A stretch of DNA of 64,000 bases from Saussurea involucrata (GCA_033807775.1 CM066313.1:65208484-65272483), one strand, 5' to 3'. Positions 1 through 11,386 are shown, counted from the first letter of the stretch. Numbers and translations: made by a program. Notes: generated by a model not told the origin, from the sequence alone.

Positions 1-2049
1 CCGCCCCTGCCCCTGCACCTTCACATTTTACTACGGCGGATCGTGCTGAACTTTTAAAGATCAGTCCTGCTATTACTGGCCTAGAAGACAGAGAAGCAGC
101 GATTGAAAACTATATTGGGATCCCTGGCCAAGAAGATAGGAAACCAACACCATCTGCTGAGTCATCGCATTCCTCCCCCACTCATCATGAGGAAGGGGGG
201 GAGAAGAAATTCGAAGACCTTCCCCAAGATGAATCTATCGAGGGGGAGAAGACTGAAGACCTTCCCCTTACTGAAGAGGGGGAGAAGACAAATGAAGAAA
301 CAACTGCTGGACCTTAGGGAGATGAAAACCCTGAGGGAACCGAGAAGCTTACCTCTGTATCTGAGGGGGAGCAACTCGAAGAAGCTGCTGAAGAATCTGA
401 ATCTGAAGTTGAAGATGAAGAAGCCGTCGACATCTCTGATGATGAACCATCTTCTTCTCCAAAGAATGATGATGATGACGATGATGATGATGACTCCTTT
501 ATCGTCAAGCCTGCTCAGAAGACTACAGCTCTTAAAGGGATTTCGATAAACGAACCTTCCGGGGAGCGGACAAAGCCTTCAGCGTCTGAACCTGACAAGG
601 GCAAAGGAAAAGGTGTCGTTGAAGACGATGAAAATCTGATGATCTTGCTTCAAAAGCTAGTTCGTCAGGTACAATACATCTTACTTCCTTACACTGCATC
701 CCTTTTCTATCTATACACATTATCAGCTCTACTCTCCACAAAAAGCCTATACACTTAAACCCATTTCTTTTCTCTCTGTTCTACCCAAGTTCTTATTCGT
801 AAGATCGTTTTGTTTTAGCTAGTCCTCTCCCCTGCTTGAGGATTCTGAAGTACAACCAGCTGCTGCTAAAGCTGAAGAAATAATCCCAGTCTTGGATTTA
901 ATCACCGAGACTGATGAACCTGAAGAATAGCTACTCTCTCACAAAAACAGACCTTCCTTGGCTCCTCAAAAGCTGAGTGAAGAGGATCAAGAAAAAAGAG
1001 ATGCAATGATCAAGAAATTCGAAGATCAGCGAATCATCCTGAAGCGTGATCAACTTCCTTCTATTCCTCCAACGTTCAGACTTTCACAAAAGGAATACCA
1101 GGATCACCTCGGAGCTAAAAGGTTAATCGATGAAAGAAGGGAAGCTGAAGAAAAAGACAGAGAACTCGCCATCCACCTTACTCAACAATCAGTGAAAGAC
1201 CCCTTGCTGAAAAGAACTCCAATCGAAGTTCAACGTCAGCTATGGGAAGACGCCAAGAAGATCGTTGAAGAAAAGAGAACTGTGTCTCAATCTACTTTAA
1301 TCTGGTGCAAAGAAAAGGTACACTTCAGATATCGACCTGCCAGAATCAACAAGGTACATATCACTGGAAAATCAACCCTCAAAGTTTCAATCGCTGAGAT
1401 CGAGATATTCAGAGAAAACGGACAGTACGAAAAATTCTATGCTGAAGCCATCACAAAGTACGGTCTCTCTGAATGGTTGGAGATCAGATTAGCCATCCAG
1501 AAGTCTCAATCTAAGTACAAGGATCATGTCGAAAAGCTGATAAATCAACAGATCGACTTAGTATCTTCTTGTGTGGATATTCCTCCTCCCCCTACTCTCG
1601 TAAATCAGAAAAGAAGGGCCTCTGCAAAGAAAAAGTCTAAACCTTCAGACGCATGTCCTCTTATACGGAACGAAACAGGTATTGGTTTTTCTCGTACTGA
1701 AGTTTTTAGTCCAGAACCTGACCTTTCGGCACTTGACACATCTCTTCCTCCTGGTGAGACTTTCATCCCTGGAAAAGTCATAAGCAAACCCCATGGGATA
1801 TTCTTTATTGACTATGGTGGACGACAACATTTTCAACGTATCTCTGAGCTTCCCATCACTCCCATCGAATAGCTGAAAGATCTTATCTACTGGTGTGATT
1901 TCAAACGCGACATTCAGGCACGGCATCTTAAACCCTTGATTTTTTAAGAAGCTCTGAACAAAAAGAATCAAGGAGTAACTGTCCCTGACTGGATGATTCC
2001 CACATCAAAGACCCTTGATGAACTTCTCATTAAGGAAGAACCTCTATAA
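1..2049 (+). pseudogene. Env-like third gene of element A, exons 2 (partial) and 3
   Basis: Exon 2 is open in frame 3 from the window edge to 668. It contains E-G-E-K repeats written by GAGGGGGAG tracts, a long acidic region and a poly-Asp run (about 463-495), then a Lys/Gly-rich stretch. Exon 3 runs 823-2049 (409 codons). It matches the exon 3 of elements E and J along its whole length, including P-P-G-E-T-F-I-P-G and a C-terminal K-E-E-P motif. Disruptions are single codons: TAG at 315, 928 and 1870 and TAA at 1945. Three of the four correspond to Gln codons in E or J, so they are CAG to TAG changes. No catalytic domain is recognised and the function is unknown. The name env-like reflects position only. 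Confidence 0.75.
669..822 (+). other. Intron 2 of the env-like gene (element A)
   Basis: GT at 669 and a pyrimidine-rich run ending in TTTAGCTAG at 822. Choosing the second AG keeps phase 0: exon 2 ends with CAG and exon 3 starts with TCC, and both sides stay open. The same intron, 115-154 bp, is seen at the same place in B, E and J with both splice sites kept. Confidence 0.75.
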
Positions 2050-2310
2050 GCTAATAAGATCGCCTTATTCTTGTATTTTATCAGTTATTCTTTTGTACTT
2101 GTAATGTATTTCGCTTGTACTTGTAATCTTTCCACTCCCCTTTGTAATCTGATACGAAGTTTAAAGAAAGATTTCAGCGAAAGTACTTTACTCCATCAGT
2201 ACAGAAAAGATCCCAGAAAACAGTAAAAGGGACAAATATTTTATGAGTTCTTTTTATCCTTATGTTTTCATTGAATAGCAATTTTCTCTGTTGCTATGTC
2301 ATAATCAAAT

Positions 2311-2319
2311 AGGGGGAGA
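2311..2319 (+). promoter_or_regulatory. Polypurine tract of element A
   Basis: AGGGGGAGA lies one base before the LTR start (TGTTGATCC at 2321) and primes plus-strand DNA synthesis in LTR retrotransposons. The stretch 2050-2310 between the gene end and this tract is AT-rich untranslated sequence. I see no gene in it. Confidence 0.8.
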
Positions 2320-2320
2320 T

Positions 2321-3380
2321 TGTTGATCCAAACCCTCAGTGATTTGATAATGACCCTCTCCATTCTACTTAGTGAAAATTGTAAGTAAACAATGAATAAG
2401 AGTTTCCCTGTCGCTGATAAGTACTAAGACTGTTTTCAGTACCGCTAATAGGAACTCTCGCTCTTTAGATTAGACATTCAGCGAACCCTGTTCATTCAAC
2501 AAGCTCTGAGCCTGTTCAGTCTTGTTGACGATCGCTGATGATCTCATACATTGTTCAGCATAACTGTTCACCATATATTCTTAGGAATATAGCTCTGAGC
2601 CTGTTCAGACCTATTTGGTGATCGCTGACATTTCATAGTTGTTTACTTATGATCCCTGAAGACAAGTTTCACGTTAACATAGGTTCTACGCTGAAGTCGA
2701 AGATCAAGCTCAAGAACCAGCGACAAGTCTCCTAATGAACTGATGCGGATCAGCAAAGACTCAGATTTGTCCACTCAACGTGAAGTATCAAGTACAAGAC
2801 TTCAGCTATCGTTGAACTTTGTCATTCACTGACATAGATTGATAAAGCGCTGAATCAATGAAAGCTGATCATGAAGTCCTCCGTACAAAGTACTTTTGTC
2901 TTAACCATCCTTGCACGACTCCGTACGATATGTCAGAAAAGAACCTCCTTATTGTCTGAAATCGTACAACTACTCTGATGCTACACTGTTTACCATGCGG
3001 CTACTAAGGTTGTCTACTCAAGTTAGATCCTACAACCAATCAGCTGCTGCCACGTGTAAAGTATAAACGGCCATGCATTAAATGCATGCAGTATATAAGA
3101 AGGACTCCAACTTCATTTTTGAAGCACTTGCTAACTCTGGTCAAGTCATCTTCTTATCTTGAGATAGGTTATTATTAGTAATTTCCTTCTCTTTCTTAGT
3201 GCAAAAAAGTTAGTGTTCCAACTTGTTTAGATTTAGGTTTATCCTTAATTTTGTTCCGCAGCAAGCTGTAAATTATTAATGATTTATCAATAAACAATTT
3301 AGAAAAGTAAAATCTGTGTGTTTGTATTCAACCCCCCCCCCCCCCCTTCTACAAACTTGTATAGCCCTTCGGGACCAATA
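2321..3380 (+). repeat. 3' LTR of element A (1060 bp)
   Basis: Begins TGTTGATCCAAACC and ends GGGACCAATA (the expected terminal CA is mutated to TA). It is clearly the same family as the LTRs at 35391, 38541, 48345, 59156 and 60728. The Sirevirus motif near the end has an expanded run of 15 C (3332-3346). U3 carries several CAGCG/CGCTG motifs. A TATATAAG box near 3092 lies just after the ATGCATTAAATGCATGCA palindrome-like block shared by all copies. Confidence 0.88.
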
Positions 3381-4122
3381 GATCTTACTCAAAGCTCAAC
3401 TATGAAAACTTCTATGGCACTCCGCTGACACTCAATAATGAGACAAATGGAAACCTGTTAATGCCACTGCTTTTGGAGGAATGGTCGGCTCTCTTTTATA
3501 TCTAACAGCTAGTCAACATATTCTACTTGTTTATGTGCACTATATCAATCAGAACCCAAAGAATCACATCTGATCGTTGTAAAACGAATTTTCAGATATC
3601 TGAAGGGTACTCCTAACCTTGGTATTTGGTATCCCAAGGACTCAGGGTTTGATCTAACTGCCTATTCAGATAGTGACTTTGCAGGTTGCAAACTGGATAA
3701 AAAGAGCACCACTGGAGGATGTCAGCTTTTAGGTGGAAAGCTGGTGAGTTGGACAAGTAAGAAACAAAACACAGTTTCCACTTCAGGTTGAAGCTGAGTA
3801 TGTAGCCGATGGTAGTTGTTGCGCTCTGGTATTATGGATGAGAAATCAACATATAGACTATGACCTTCATCTATCAAAGATTCCTATCTATTGCAACAGC
3901 ACTAGTGCCATCGCTAAAGACAATAATCATGTGCTACACCTAAAGAGCAAACACATTGAAATCATATATCATATTATCAGAAATCATGTGATGAATGGAG
4001 ATATTGAACTTCATTTCATTCCCACTGACTATCAGCTCGCTTATATCTTCACCAAACCTCTTGATGAGACAAGATTCAACCTTCTCATCAGTGATCTTGG
4101 AATGCTAAACCTTGAAGAATAA
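3381..4122 (+). pseudogene. pol: Pol C-terminus (RT tail and RNase H) of element B
   Basis: Translation in shifting frames gives the copia RT tail and RNase H: S-L-L-Y-L-T-A-S, A-Y-S-D-S-D-F-A-G-C, K-S-T-T-G-G-C-Q-L-L-G, then T-S-A-I-A, L-H-F-I-P-T-D-Y-Q-L-A and the family's terminal G-M-L-N-L-E-E before TAA at 4120-4122. The first RNase H aspartate (Y-S-D) is present. Indels break the frame near 3425, 3520 and 3787, and the A-E-A-E-Y block is damaged. The region matches E's pol end (43,300 to 42,582, minus strand) throughout. It cannot make an active enzyme. Confidence 0.85.
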
Positions 4123-4433
4123 CTCTTCAGTGGTTCAGTATTACATCAGTGATTAAGGTTTAACATCAGACATTCATCTTATAATCTCAGCTTAAACTTT
4201 CTCTGGTGATCAGGTATGACTCTCTATGTATTCTCACTGAAGTTTCCTTTCAGCGAGACATCTTTCAAAAATCTCAAAATTAATCATTCACCTTCTTTAA
4301 ACGATTAAAAGATTTTTCAAAAATGAAATTCATCACTGACATTTTCTATCGGTGATTATTCTAAATAAAAGCAATCATCACTGAATTTCCAAAATCAGTG
4401 ATATTTGTTTGAAAATGAAAAGGCGTTTTTTTG

Positions 4434-4590
4434 TGACGTCATTTTTGGAGATAACTCATGGCATGCATTTTCCTAACACATGTTCGTCCCTTACAACTTC
4501 TTGACCAATAACACTCTTGTGACGTGTCCACGTAATGATGAATTCTTTTCCCACTCATCATTCCTTTCTTTCTCCTCACTCGTATATAAT
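4434..4590 (+). promoter_or_regulatory. Internal promoter upstream of B's env-like gene
   Basis: A palindromic TGACGTCA element (4434-4441, bZIP-type ACGT core), a CCAAT box (about 4504), further ACGT cores (about 4521-4532) and a TATATAAT box (4583-4590) lie between the pol stop and the ATG at 5041. The same order recurs upstream of the env-like gene in E and H. The rest of 4123-5040 is AT-rich leader with TCACTGA/TCAGTGA motifs and no gene. Transcription start and activity are inferred. Confidence 0.6.
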
Positions 4591-6109
4591 ACACTCTTAG
4601 CATTGAAAAACACCAAGATCCCCAAGAACACGTACTCACAAACCCTTTGTGATTTTCAGGTTCTTTTATCCTTTTCATGCAAAAGTTAATACAAAAACAC
4701 ATTTGATCTTTTCTCTTTGATAAATAAGATCAAAACAACGTTTTTTTTATAAAAATCATCTCCTTCATGATTTCTCAAAAACCCTAAAAAGGTTTCTTAG
4801 TTTAATTTTTCTTACCTACATTGTTATTTACTATTCTTTTCACTTCTGGAGATTAGTAAACTACATTTTTCCCACCATTTTCGCCCTTGTTGAAATTTGG
4901 TAAAACTACATTTTACCCTTTCTTTCCAAATAAGGAAACTGGTAAAACTGTTTTATCTTCCATATACTTAGAAATTCCATAAAATTTCTGTTCTAAGTAT
5001 TTTCTTTACAATTCTATTTTCTTCTGACTTCTTCACAGAAATGGCCTCTCAAGCATCAAGCCTTACTCGCTCCAATAACGCTCACTTGGAGCTCTCACCT
5101 GTTGTTTTCAAGTCCAAAAACCATCAGGGACTTCTCTCCTTCCCATCAAGCAAACCCTCCACTCACCTATAGGACGCTACAACCTTCTTGTTAAACTCTC
5201 CAATCAGTTATGCGCTGACGGTCTACCCCACTGGATGCAAGGCACTACTTCTGCAATTTTGGTATACTGCTGAATGCGCTGAGAAGGCTCTACCATCTGG
5301 ACGAAAGGTCACTGTCATCACCTTTCAGATTGAGAACAGAGAAGGGAGCATCTCACCCTCAGCGGTTAGGCAAGCGCTTAACTTGCCAACTTCAAAGAAG
5401 TACGACCCCACTCCTACTGATAAAGAGCTGATTGATTTTCTTGCTCTAATGCGCTATGATTGGGAGACCAAGCATGGAAAGCCTGAGAAATGCCTCACCA
5501 AAATCCTCAAGGCCAGGATTCCAACCGAACTATGTTACATGTTCGCACACTTTGTGCAGAGCATGGGAGGAAAAATGGGAAACATGGATCAGGCTAGCTG
5601 GGTCGCTCTTGACCTTGGCTACTCAGTCATCACCAACCTCAACATTGACTACAACAACAACATCACCAGGGGTTGATTCTTTACAATCATCCCTTGACAA
5701 CTTCGTGATACGCTCCACCACATCTGACACTACAACAACAACTGCTTTAGCAACCTCCACAATTGTTAACTCTATGCTGGCAGCAACCACCACCACCTCG
5801 GTGCCTCAAAGCACTGAAGGCCAAGTTTCAGGCACCACCAGTGCCTTTCTGCCGCACATCACTGCCATCTTTATCACTCTTGTTGCTTCTCCCTCCATTT
5901 CTTTGGCCACCACAGGTCCATCAGTGTTAGCTTTGTCCTCGCTGACATTGATGTTGATTTGCTAACGCGCCATCAGGCAGGAAACACAGGACCTAAAGGA
6001 CTTCCTCATGAAGGGCTTCAACAATCCATGTTCCAGACTCCTTTCGAGCAGGACATGCACATGCACTTTGATGGAAATCAATTGGATTCCTTCAGTGATG
6101 AACTTTCAG

Positions 6110-6189
6110 GTACTCCATCTTACATACCCTCATTCTTTCAGTTACTAAACGTGAGCACTCTTATGCTCAATCTTCTTTTATGTTTATAG
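6110..6189 (+). other. Intron 1 of the env-like gene (element B)
   Basis: Starts CAG/GTACTCC and ends TTTATAG/GTCCTAAG, 80 bp. It splits a Gly codon (phase 1): exon 1 is 1069 nt, remainder 1. The equivalent intron of E is 81 bp with the same phase and the same exon edge GTCCTAA. Confidence 0.75.
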
Positions 6190-7119
6190 GTCCTAAGTTG
6201 GAGGCCCTGAATACTTCACTTCAGGAAATCAACACCAGCGTCTCCAACCTCTCCACTGACCTCAACAAAAATACCACCGCCATCAACAATGCTAACACTG
6301 CTTTGAAGCAGCTCACCACCTCTCTCTCTCAATAAGGTTTATAACTCTCAGCTCTCAGCGCTCCAAGAGGTGGTGGAGCAAATAAATACAGATGTCGGCG
6401 CCAACAGTTTTTCCATCAGCACTCTCTCCGCCTCCATCACTGGCCTTTCCACCAAGGTCAATTCAAACAATCAACTCCTCGCTAATATTCTCACAGAGCT
6501 GAAGAAACCGGCTCTTTAGCACCTCCTTCTTTCACAGACTCTGACAACAAATATCTTGACATGGTTGCAGATTACACCCTAGAAACCGTTGATGCCATCT
6601 CAGAGTTATTCACCAGGGTTGAGCACCTGGAAGTCGCTCCTTCTTCTGTTGTTGCTTATGTCCCTCCTTCCTCAAATGATGACAAAAAAGGGGGAGAATA
6701 TTCGAGAGAAAATTGTTGATCCTCAGCAATCAAATGTTGAGGGGGAGAAAATAGCTGAAGAACCTTCTCATACTGAGGGGGAGTAAAAAGTTAGAAAAAG
6801 AAACAACCATTATTCCCTCCGATGATGATGAGAAGGAAGAGGAAGAAGAAGAAGATGATGATGAAGACCTTGTCATCGGTGATAACGACAAGAATATAGG
6901 TCCCGTCAATGATGGCGATGATGATAAAGAAGATGATGGTTGCTGGTTCATCCTAAAGTCCATCAGCATTCCCACCAAGGGAATTGTCATCAACGAAGCA
7001 GGGGGAGAAAATCTGACAAAACCTCATCTCAAAAGATCCCTTAGGGAAAACAGAAAAGAATATCTACAGAGGGAAACCTGAAAATCATCCAAACTTCTGA
7101 GGGGGAGCATCCTTCAGAG

Positions 7120-7234
7120 GTATGTCTCTCCATTGTCCCTTTATCTTTCACCCCTGCCTTCATAAAACCTCTCATCCTTACCTAATTCTTTCTTTTCTAC
7201 CTTACCTAACTCCTTCTACTTTTCTACCAGCCAG
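7120..7234 (+). other. Intron 2 of the env-like gene (element B)
   Basis: Starts GAG/GTATGTC and ends TACCAGCCAG/TTC, 115 bp, pyrimidine-rich. It is phase 0 like the intron 2 of A, E and J. Confidence 0.7.
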
Positions 7235-8677
7235 TTCTCTCCCATGCTTGAGATACCAGCTGAAGCTGATATCTTCTCAACAATCCCAGCAACTGCTGAC
7301 GACCAAATAATCCCAGTCTCCATCCCTGAGACTGATAAAGAAGAAGAAGAAGAATACGTACTGAGCCAACAATCCAGACCCTCAAGACCAATTCAAAGGT
7401 CTGAGGATGAAGAAAAGAAAAGAATGACAACACTTGACTCTCAGCTAGAGAGTCAAAGAACCAAGATCCCTCCTCGATAAAGCGCTGATAAAAACGAGCT
7501 TGGATTCTTGAGCCAAGCTGAAAGAGAAGAATCTATCTGAGCTGAGAAACTCTTTGCAGATTACCAAAAGGATGTTAAACTTGCCTTAAAGGTAGCCCAA
7601 AACCCAGTCTCTGATAGAAAGGTAAAGAAGAATCCTGTCATAGTTCTAGCTCAGTTACTGAAGAAGCCGAGGAGGAAGAAAGAAAAGAAAAGGTTGTCAA
7701 AGACTCAAAGATCGAATATAGCAAAGGGACGGTTGAAAGAAGACATCTCCCCGAGAAGATCACAAATGTGACCATAACTGGGAAGACGAAGAAAGACTCA
7801 GTGATGGTGTCCATACCTGTCTTCAGAATAGATACCTCTGCTAAAACTATGTTCATGTCAAAGCTGGAAAACTTCGGGTTCTATGAATGGCTAGAGATCA
7901 GAGATGCACATCAGAAGTCAAAGTCCAAATACAAAGTCTACGTGGAAAACTTCCTGAACAAGCTCAGTGATTAAATCTCAGCGAGTGTTGAAATACCTCC
8001 TTTGCATCAGAATCAGAAACCAACACGAAAAAAGAAGTGAGCATCCACCTCTAAAGAAGAACCAGCTTATAGAAATGAAACAAGAACTGAATTCTCAAGA
8101 GAATAAGTTGTTGGACCACCACCTGGAGGTCCATTTGCTCCCGGTCAAGTGATAGGAGTTACTTATGGAATCATATACTATGACTTCGATGGAAAAGTCA
8201 GCTTTCAGTGAGACTTCAAAATACATCTCTGCCCCCTTGCCCATCTGAAAGATCTTCTGTACGGGTGCAACATGACAAGTTTCGGCGTCTTCATCAAATT
8301 TCACATCTACAAAGAATGCAAAACCAGAAGAAAGAGAGGAGAATAGATACCTGACTACATGGTCACATAAGAAGACTCTTATGACGAAGACCTGATCAAG
8401 GATGAACCCCTCTAGCTGATAGATTCTCTTGTATTCTTCTTGTAATTTATCAGCTTTCAACTTTTAGTACTTGTATTGTTTTCACTTATACTTGTAACTT
8501 TCAAGTTCCCTTGTGTAAGTTTATTACGAATTAATGGAAGTTTTTAATGAAGTACTTTAATCCATCAGTACTAGAAAAGATCCCTAAAACAGTAAATGGG
8601 ACATCTACTTTACGAGTCCTTTTACCCTTATGTTTTAACGCTTAGCAATTTTCTCATGTTGCTTTGTCATCATCAAA

Positions 8678-8687
8678 TAGGGGGGGA
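8678..8687 (+). promoter_or_regulatory. Polypurine tract of element B
   Basis: A purine run of ATAGGGGGG type directly before the LTR start TGTTGACCC (8689). The 8416-8677 stretch is 3' untranslated sequence with no gene. Confidence 0.75.
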
Positions 8688-8688
8688 T

Positions 8689-9613
8689 TGTTGACCCAAA
8701 CTCTCTTAGTGATTTTCCGACGACCCTTAGAATACTTAGTGAAAATTGCATTAAATTTTGTATGTATTAGTGTTTCACCATCAGTGATCACAAAGCTGAG
8801 TTTGTTCAGTGATCGCTGAAGGTTTCCATATGTAAAGTGTTATTGTAATACCTGAAGACAAGCCTCGCGACAAAAGAGTTCATCGCTAACATCGAAGACT
8901 AGGCTGATGAACAAGGACAAGTCTACTCATGATCTGAAGCGGCATTCAGTGAAACCAAGAAAAGCCTACAGCGCGCGACAACTTAAGAACAAGGCTTCAG
9001 TGATAGTTGAGACTTTCATCAGGCCTCACTGATGAAAAACAACATCAGCGATCGCTGATGATGAAGTTCGCAGTTCAAGATTTGTTTGTGTTATCCTCTT
9101 GCAGTTCAAGATTCGCACCAAGAGATCTGCATGACATTATTCCTATTTCCAATGAAGATCTCCTTTCAGCATGGGTCTTACTCCTTGTTTCAAGGAAAAG
9201 GTGATTGTGTCTTATCACCTTTTCAGAAGTCCATTGGTTCTAAGCAAGTAACTTGAGGATAATAGTACCAAGCATTTAATGCTCAGCACTTTACCCTCAC
9301 TATAAAAGGAAGAAGACCTCTCCATGCAAACTAAGCTTTTTGGATTTCTCTCTCAGTGCAAGGAATTTCCATATGCTTCATAACTTGATAGCTTTGTTCT
9401 ATGTGTTCTTAGTTGTTATTGTTAGTATACTTTGTGTAAGATTGTTAGAATAGTTTATCTGTTCTTTTCCGCAACAGTCTTAAGTTTCTATGTGTTCTAT
9501 GTGTTATTCTTGTTGAAAGTTTTTCAATAAAAAGAATTAAAATTGGGAAATTTTTTGAGTATTGTATTCAACCCCCCTTCTACAATACTTGTTATAGCCA
9601 TCTGTGACTAACA
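8689..9613 (+). repeat. Hybrid LTR joining element B (left) to element C (right), 925 bp
   Basis: TGTTGACCC...GACTAACA. The first about 427 bp resemble the B/A-type U3, with TCAGTGA and TCAGCGA motifs and an 18-bp palindrome at 9043-9060. From CACCAAGAGATCTGCATG (9116) to the end it matches C's 3' LTR (19451-19949) at roughly 98 percent by eye (about 10 differences in 498). Upstream of that point the two LTRs look unrelated. B's polypurine tract is on its left and C's primer-binding site on its right. One crossover between a B 3' LTR and a C 5' LTR explains all of this. Confidence 0.75.
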
Positions 9614-9615
9614 AG

Positions 9616-9627
9616 TGGTATCAGCGC
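9616..9627 (+). promoter_or_regulatory. Primer-binding site of element C
   Basis: TGGTATCAGCGC, two bases after the LTR, is one base off the copia consensus TGGTATCAGAGC that pairs with initiator tRNA-Met. Confidence 0.8.
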
Positions 9628-9657
9628 AGGAAGTTTAATTCATAAACTTGATCTGCA

Positions 9658-11009
9658 ATGGCTGCTTCTTCTTCCAAAAATGAAGCTTTTTCTCAAAACA
9701 CCTTTTCTGAAAACGGCTCTATAGCCAAACCTCCCAAGTTTAATTCCAACAACTTTTCTTTGTGGAAAAGCCGGATGATGCTTTTCATGGAAGGAATGGA
9801 TAGTAGATATCCAACTATTCTCAATGAGGGACCCTTAGTCCCTAAAGTTTGGTCTCGCTATGAAACCAAGAAATCCGGTAAGGAAGTTGTTGGCAAAGAT
9901 GATTCTGATGATTCCTCTGATGAAGAAAAATCTGCTGTTAATGGTCGTTACATTCTTAAAAATCCTAAGAAATATACTGATGATGAAAAACGTCTTGTGT
10001 CTCTTGATTATAAAGTTAGAACTATCATTGCTCTCTCTCTTCCTGATAAAGTGTACCACTCTCTGGTAAATCTCTCTATTGCCAAAGAAATGTGGTCCAC
10101 TCTGTGTGTTTTGTACGAAGGTACAAATGAAGTTAAAAAGAGCAGAAAGATTGCTCTTGTTAGAAAATTTGAACTCTTTTCTTATGAGAGAGGAGAATCT
10201 CTCTCCAACTACTATAATCGCTTTAATAGTCTTCTTAATGACTTAAAGCTGTTAGGTAGAGTGTATGACAATGAGGAAGTCTTGTGCAAATTTATGGATT
10301 GTCTTCCTGATTTTTGGGAAAATATCTGTACTTGTATAAAGACAACCAATGATCTTGATCATATGCCTCTCACTTCTCTTTATGGAACTCTCTTCAACTA
10401 TGAGCAGACTAAGCTGCAAAGGATATCTGTCATCACAGGCATTAAGAGCTCTCCTCTAGCTCTCCTAAGTGACTCTTCCAAAAAGACTAAGTGTTTTCCA
10501 AAAATCACCTACCCATCTGACTCTGACATGATAGTCAAGAAGATCCCAATGATCATTCGGAGGCATATCTTAGTGATGCTAAGGATGAATGTGAGGAAAC
10601 TTCAGTTGATAAATTATCTGATGAAATGGCCATGTTGGATGGGTATTCTAAATCTAAATCTCACCACCTTTCTGGAAAATCTAAGTCTGGTAGAAAATCC
10701 TCCTCTTCTCTCTCCAAACACTCTTCTTTGGACAAATCTAATGAGGAATGCTTTAACTGTGGTAAAAAGGGTCATTTTGCTTTTGAGTGTAAAAATAGAA
10801 ACCTTGAAAGACCCAGAATTGCTTCCTACCGACTTTCTTCAAAATCTAGAGGATCTTTCAAAAATTTCGGCCAATCCTTCTCTTCTGCAAATTCTGACAG
10901 GGCTGAAAGATACAAGGAGAAATACAAGAGAGAAAAGGAAAGAAATGAAAAACTTGTCAGAAAAGCAAAGGGTCTGCCTGCTAAAACTCAAGATTTGGCA
11001 GATGAAACC
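9658..11009 (+). pseudogene. gag: Gag of element C, N-terminal part with zinc knuckle
   Basis: ATG at 9658 (M-A-A-S-S-S-K-N), 45 bp after the LTR. It continues through F-S-L-W-K-S-R-M and the retrotransposon gag domain (Y-H-S-L-V-N-L, K-E-M-W-S-T-L). A frameshift near 10527 moves the frame; the downstream frame holds the CCHC knuckle C-F-N-C-G-K-K-G-H-F-A-F-E-C (about 10750-10791) and a Lys/Glu-rich coil. Element D interrupts at 11009/11010. Gag forms the virus-like particle and the knuckle binds RNA. The C-terminus resumes at 16020. Confidence 0.85.
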
Positions 11010-11322
11010 TGTTAGCTTTAATTAGTCCCTAATTTATATGAATGTTTTATAAAGAAATAGTGTCAAGGACTTATTTGTATTTGTTGAGTGTCAAGGGCTA
11101 ATATTGTAAATAACCAATTGTTGTTTTTGGTTATAAAGTCTTGTCTTAGAGTTTATTAGGTTAAGCCTCCTAGCCTCCATTTTGAAAGAGTTAGACGTAT
11201 AGAGAAAGAGAGCTTCAAGAGTGAGTTGTGCTTATTTCATATATTGTAAACTCCTCTTTATTAGTCAAAATACAAAGATTATTGCTATTATTATTGTTAC
11301 TTGTTATATCTGGGTTCCAACA
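11010..11322 (+). repeat. 5' LTR of element D (313 bp)
   Basis: TGTTAGCTTTAATTAG...GGGTTCCAACA. Differs from the 3' copy at two adjacent-region bases (AATATTG against AATTATG) and one further T/C site. A possible TATA-like TTATAAAG lies near 11130. Confidence 0.92.
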
Positions 11323-11324
11323 AT

Positions 11325-11336
11325 TGGTATCAGAGC
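11325..11336 (+). promoter_or_regulatory. Primer-binding site of element D
   Basis: TGGTATCAGAGC, exact copia consensus complementary to initiator tRNA-Met, two bases after the LTR. Confidence 0.9.
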
Positions 11337-11386
11337 CAAACAGATAAGAATTTGTGCTTCAATCCATTGTTTTTTATCAATTTTCG

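Larger units (their letters stand above)
1..3380 (+). mobile_element. Element A: 3' end of a Sirevirus-type Ty1/copia retrotransposon
   Basis: The window opens inside the third (env-like) gene of a plus-strand element. Its exons 2 and 3, a polypurine tract and a 3' LTR follow in order; gag and pol are off-window. The LTR ends exactly where pol sequence of element B begins (3381, at the D-L-T-Q-S-S motif of the RT tail), so A probably inserted into B's pol. The target duplication would be GATCT, but its other copy is outside the window. The Sirevirus assignment rests on family knowledge: an extra gene after pol, reiterated GAGGGGGAG tracts, and the LTR motif ATTCAAC, poly-C, TTCTAC. Confidence 0.85.
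5041..8415 (+). pseudogene. Env-like third gene of element B (three exons)
   Basis: ATG at 5041 (M-A-S-Q-A-S-S) follows the promoter. Exon 1 (5041-6109) holds a domain seen in all copies: S-Y-A-L-T-V-Y-P-T, L-L-L-Q-F-W-Y, R-Q-A-L-N-L-P, then M-F-A-H-F-V-Q. It has an in-frame TAG at 5170 and a stop after 5673. Exon 2 (6190-7119) begins with a Leu/Thr/Asn-rich probable coiled coil and continues into an acidic tract with E-G-E repeats; it is broken by a TAA near 6333 and by shifts. Exon 3 (7235-8415) is degenerate but aligns with A/E/J (F-Y-E-W-L-E-I-R, K-S-K-Y-K-V-Y-V-E). This domain style is common in plant Sireviruses; its biochemical role is not known to me. Confidence 0.7.
3381..9115 (+). 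mobile_element. Element B: 3' half of a Sirevirus-type copia element
   Basis: Reading rightwards: the end of reverse transcriptase and RNase H, a spacer with a promoter, the three-exon env-like gene, a polypurine tract at 8678-8687 and an LTR. The 5' half is off-window or lost, since A occupies the left side. Only the U3 part of the LTR (8689 to about 9115) looks B-type. Everything after it belongs to element C. B's non-coding motif is TCACTGA/TCAGTGA, a variant of the TCAGCGA motif of the A/E group. Confidence 0.8.

Noticed and set aside
314..508. Antisense open frame rich in Ser
   Set aside because: Mirror of the Asp/Glu-rich GAT/GAA repeats in the third gene; the same shadow appears at 38141-38344 and 63514-63711.
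103..549. Lys/Leu/Met-rich frame on the plus strand (also 38594-38103 and 63883-63476 on the minus strand)
   Set aside because: It is the +1 shadow of exon 2. The correct frame is fixed by the splice phase and by E-G-E-K repeats shared among copies.
5041..5676. Host gene captured by element B
   Set aside because: The same domain and promoter layout recurs in E, G and H at the same place after pol, so it is a standard part of these elements and not a recent capture.
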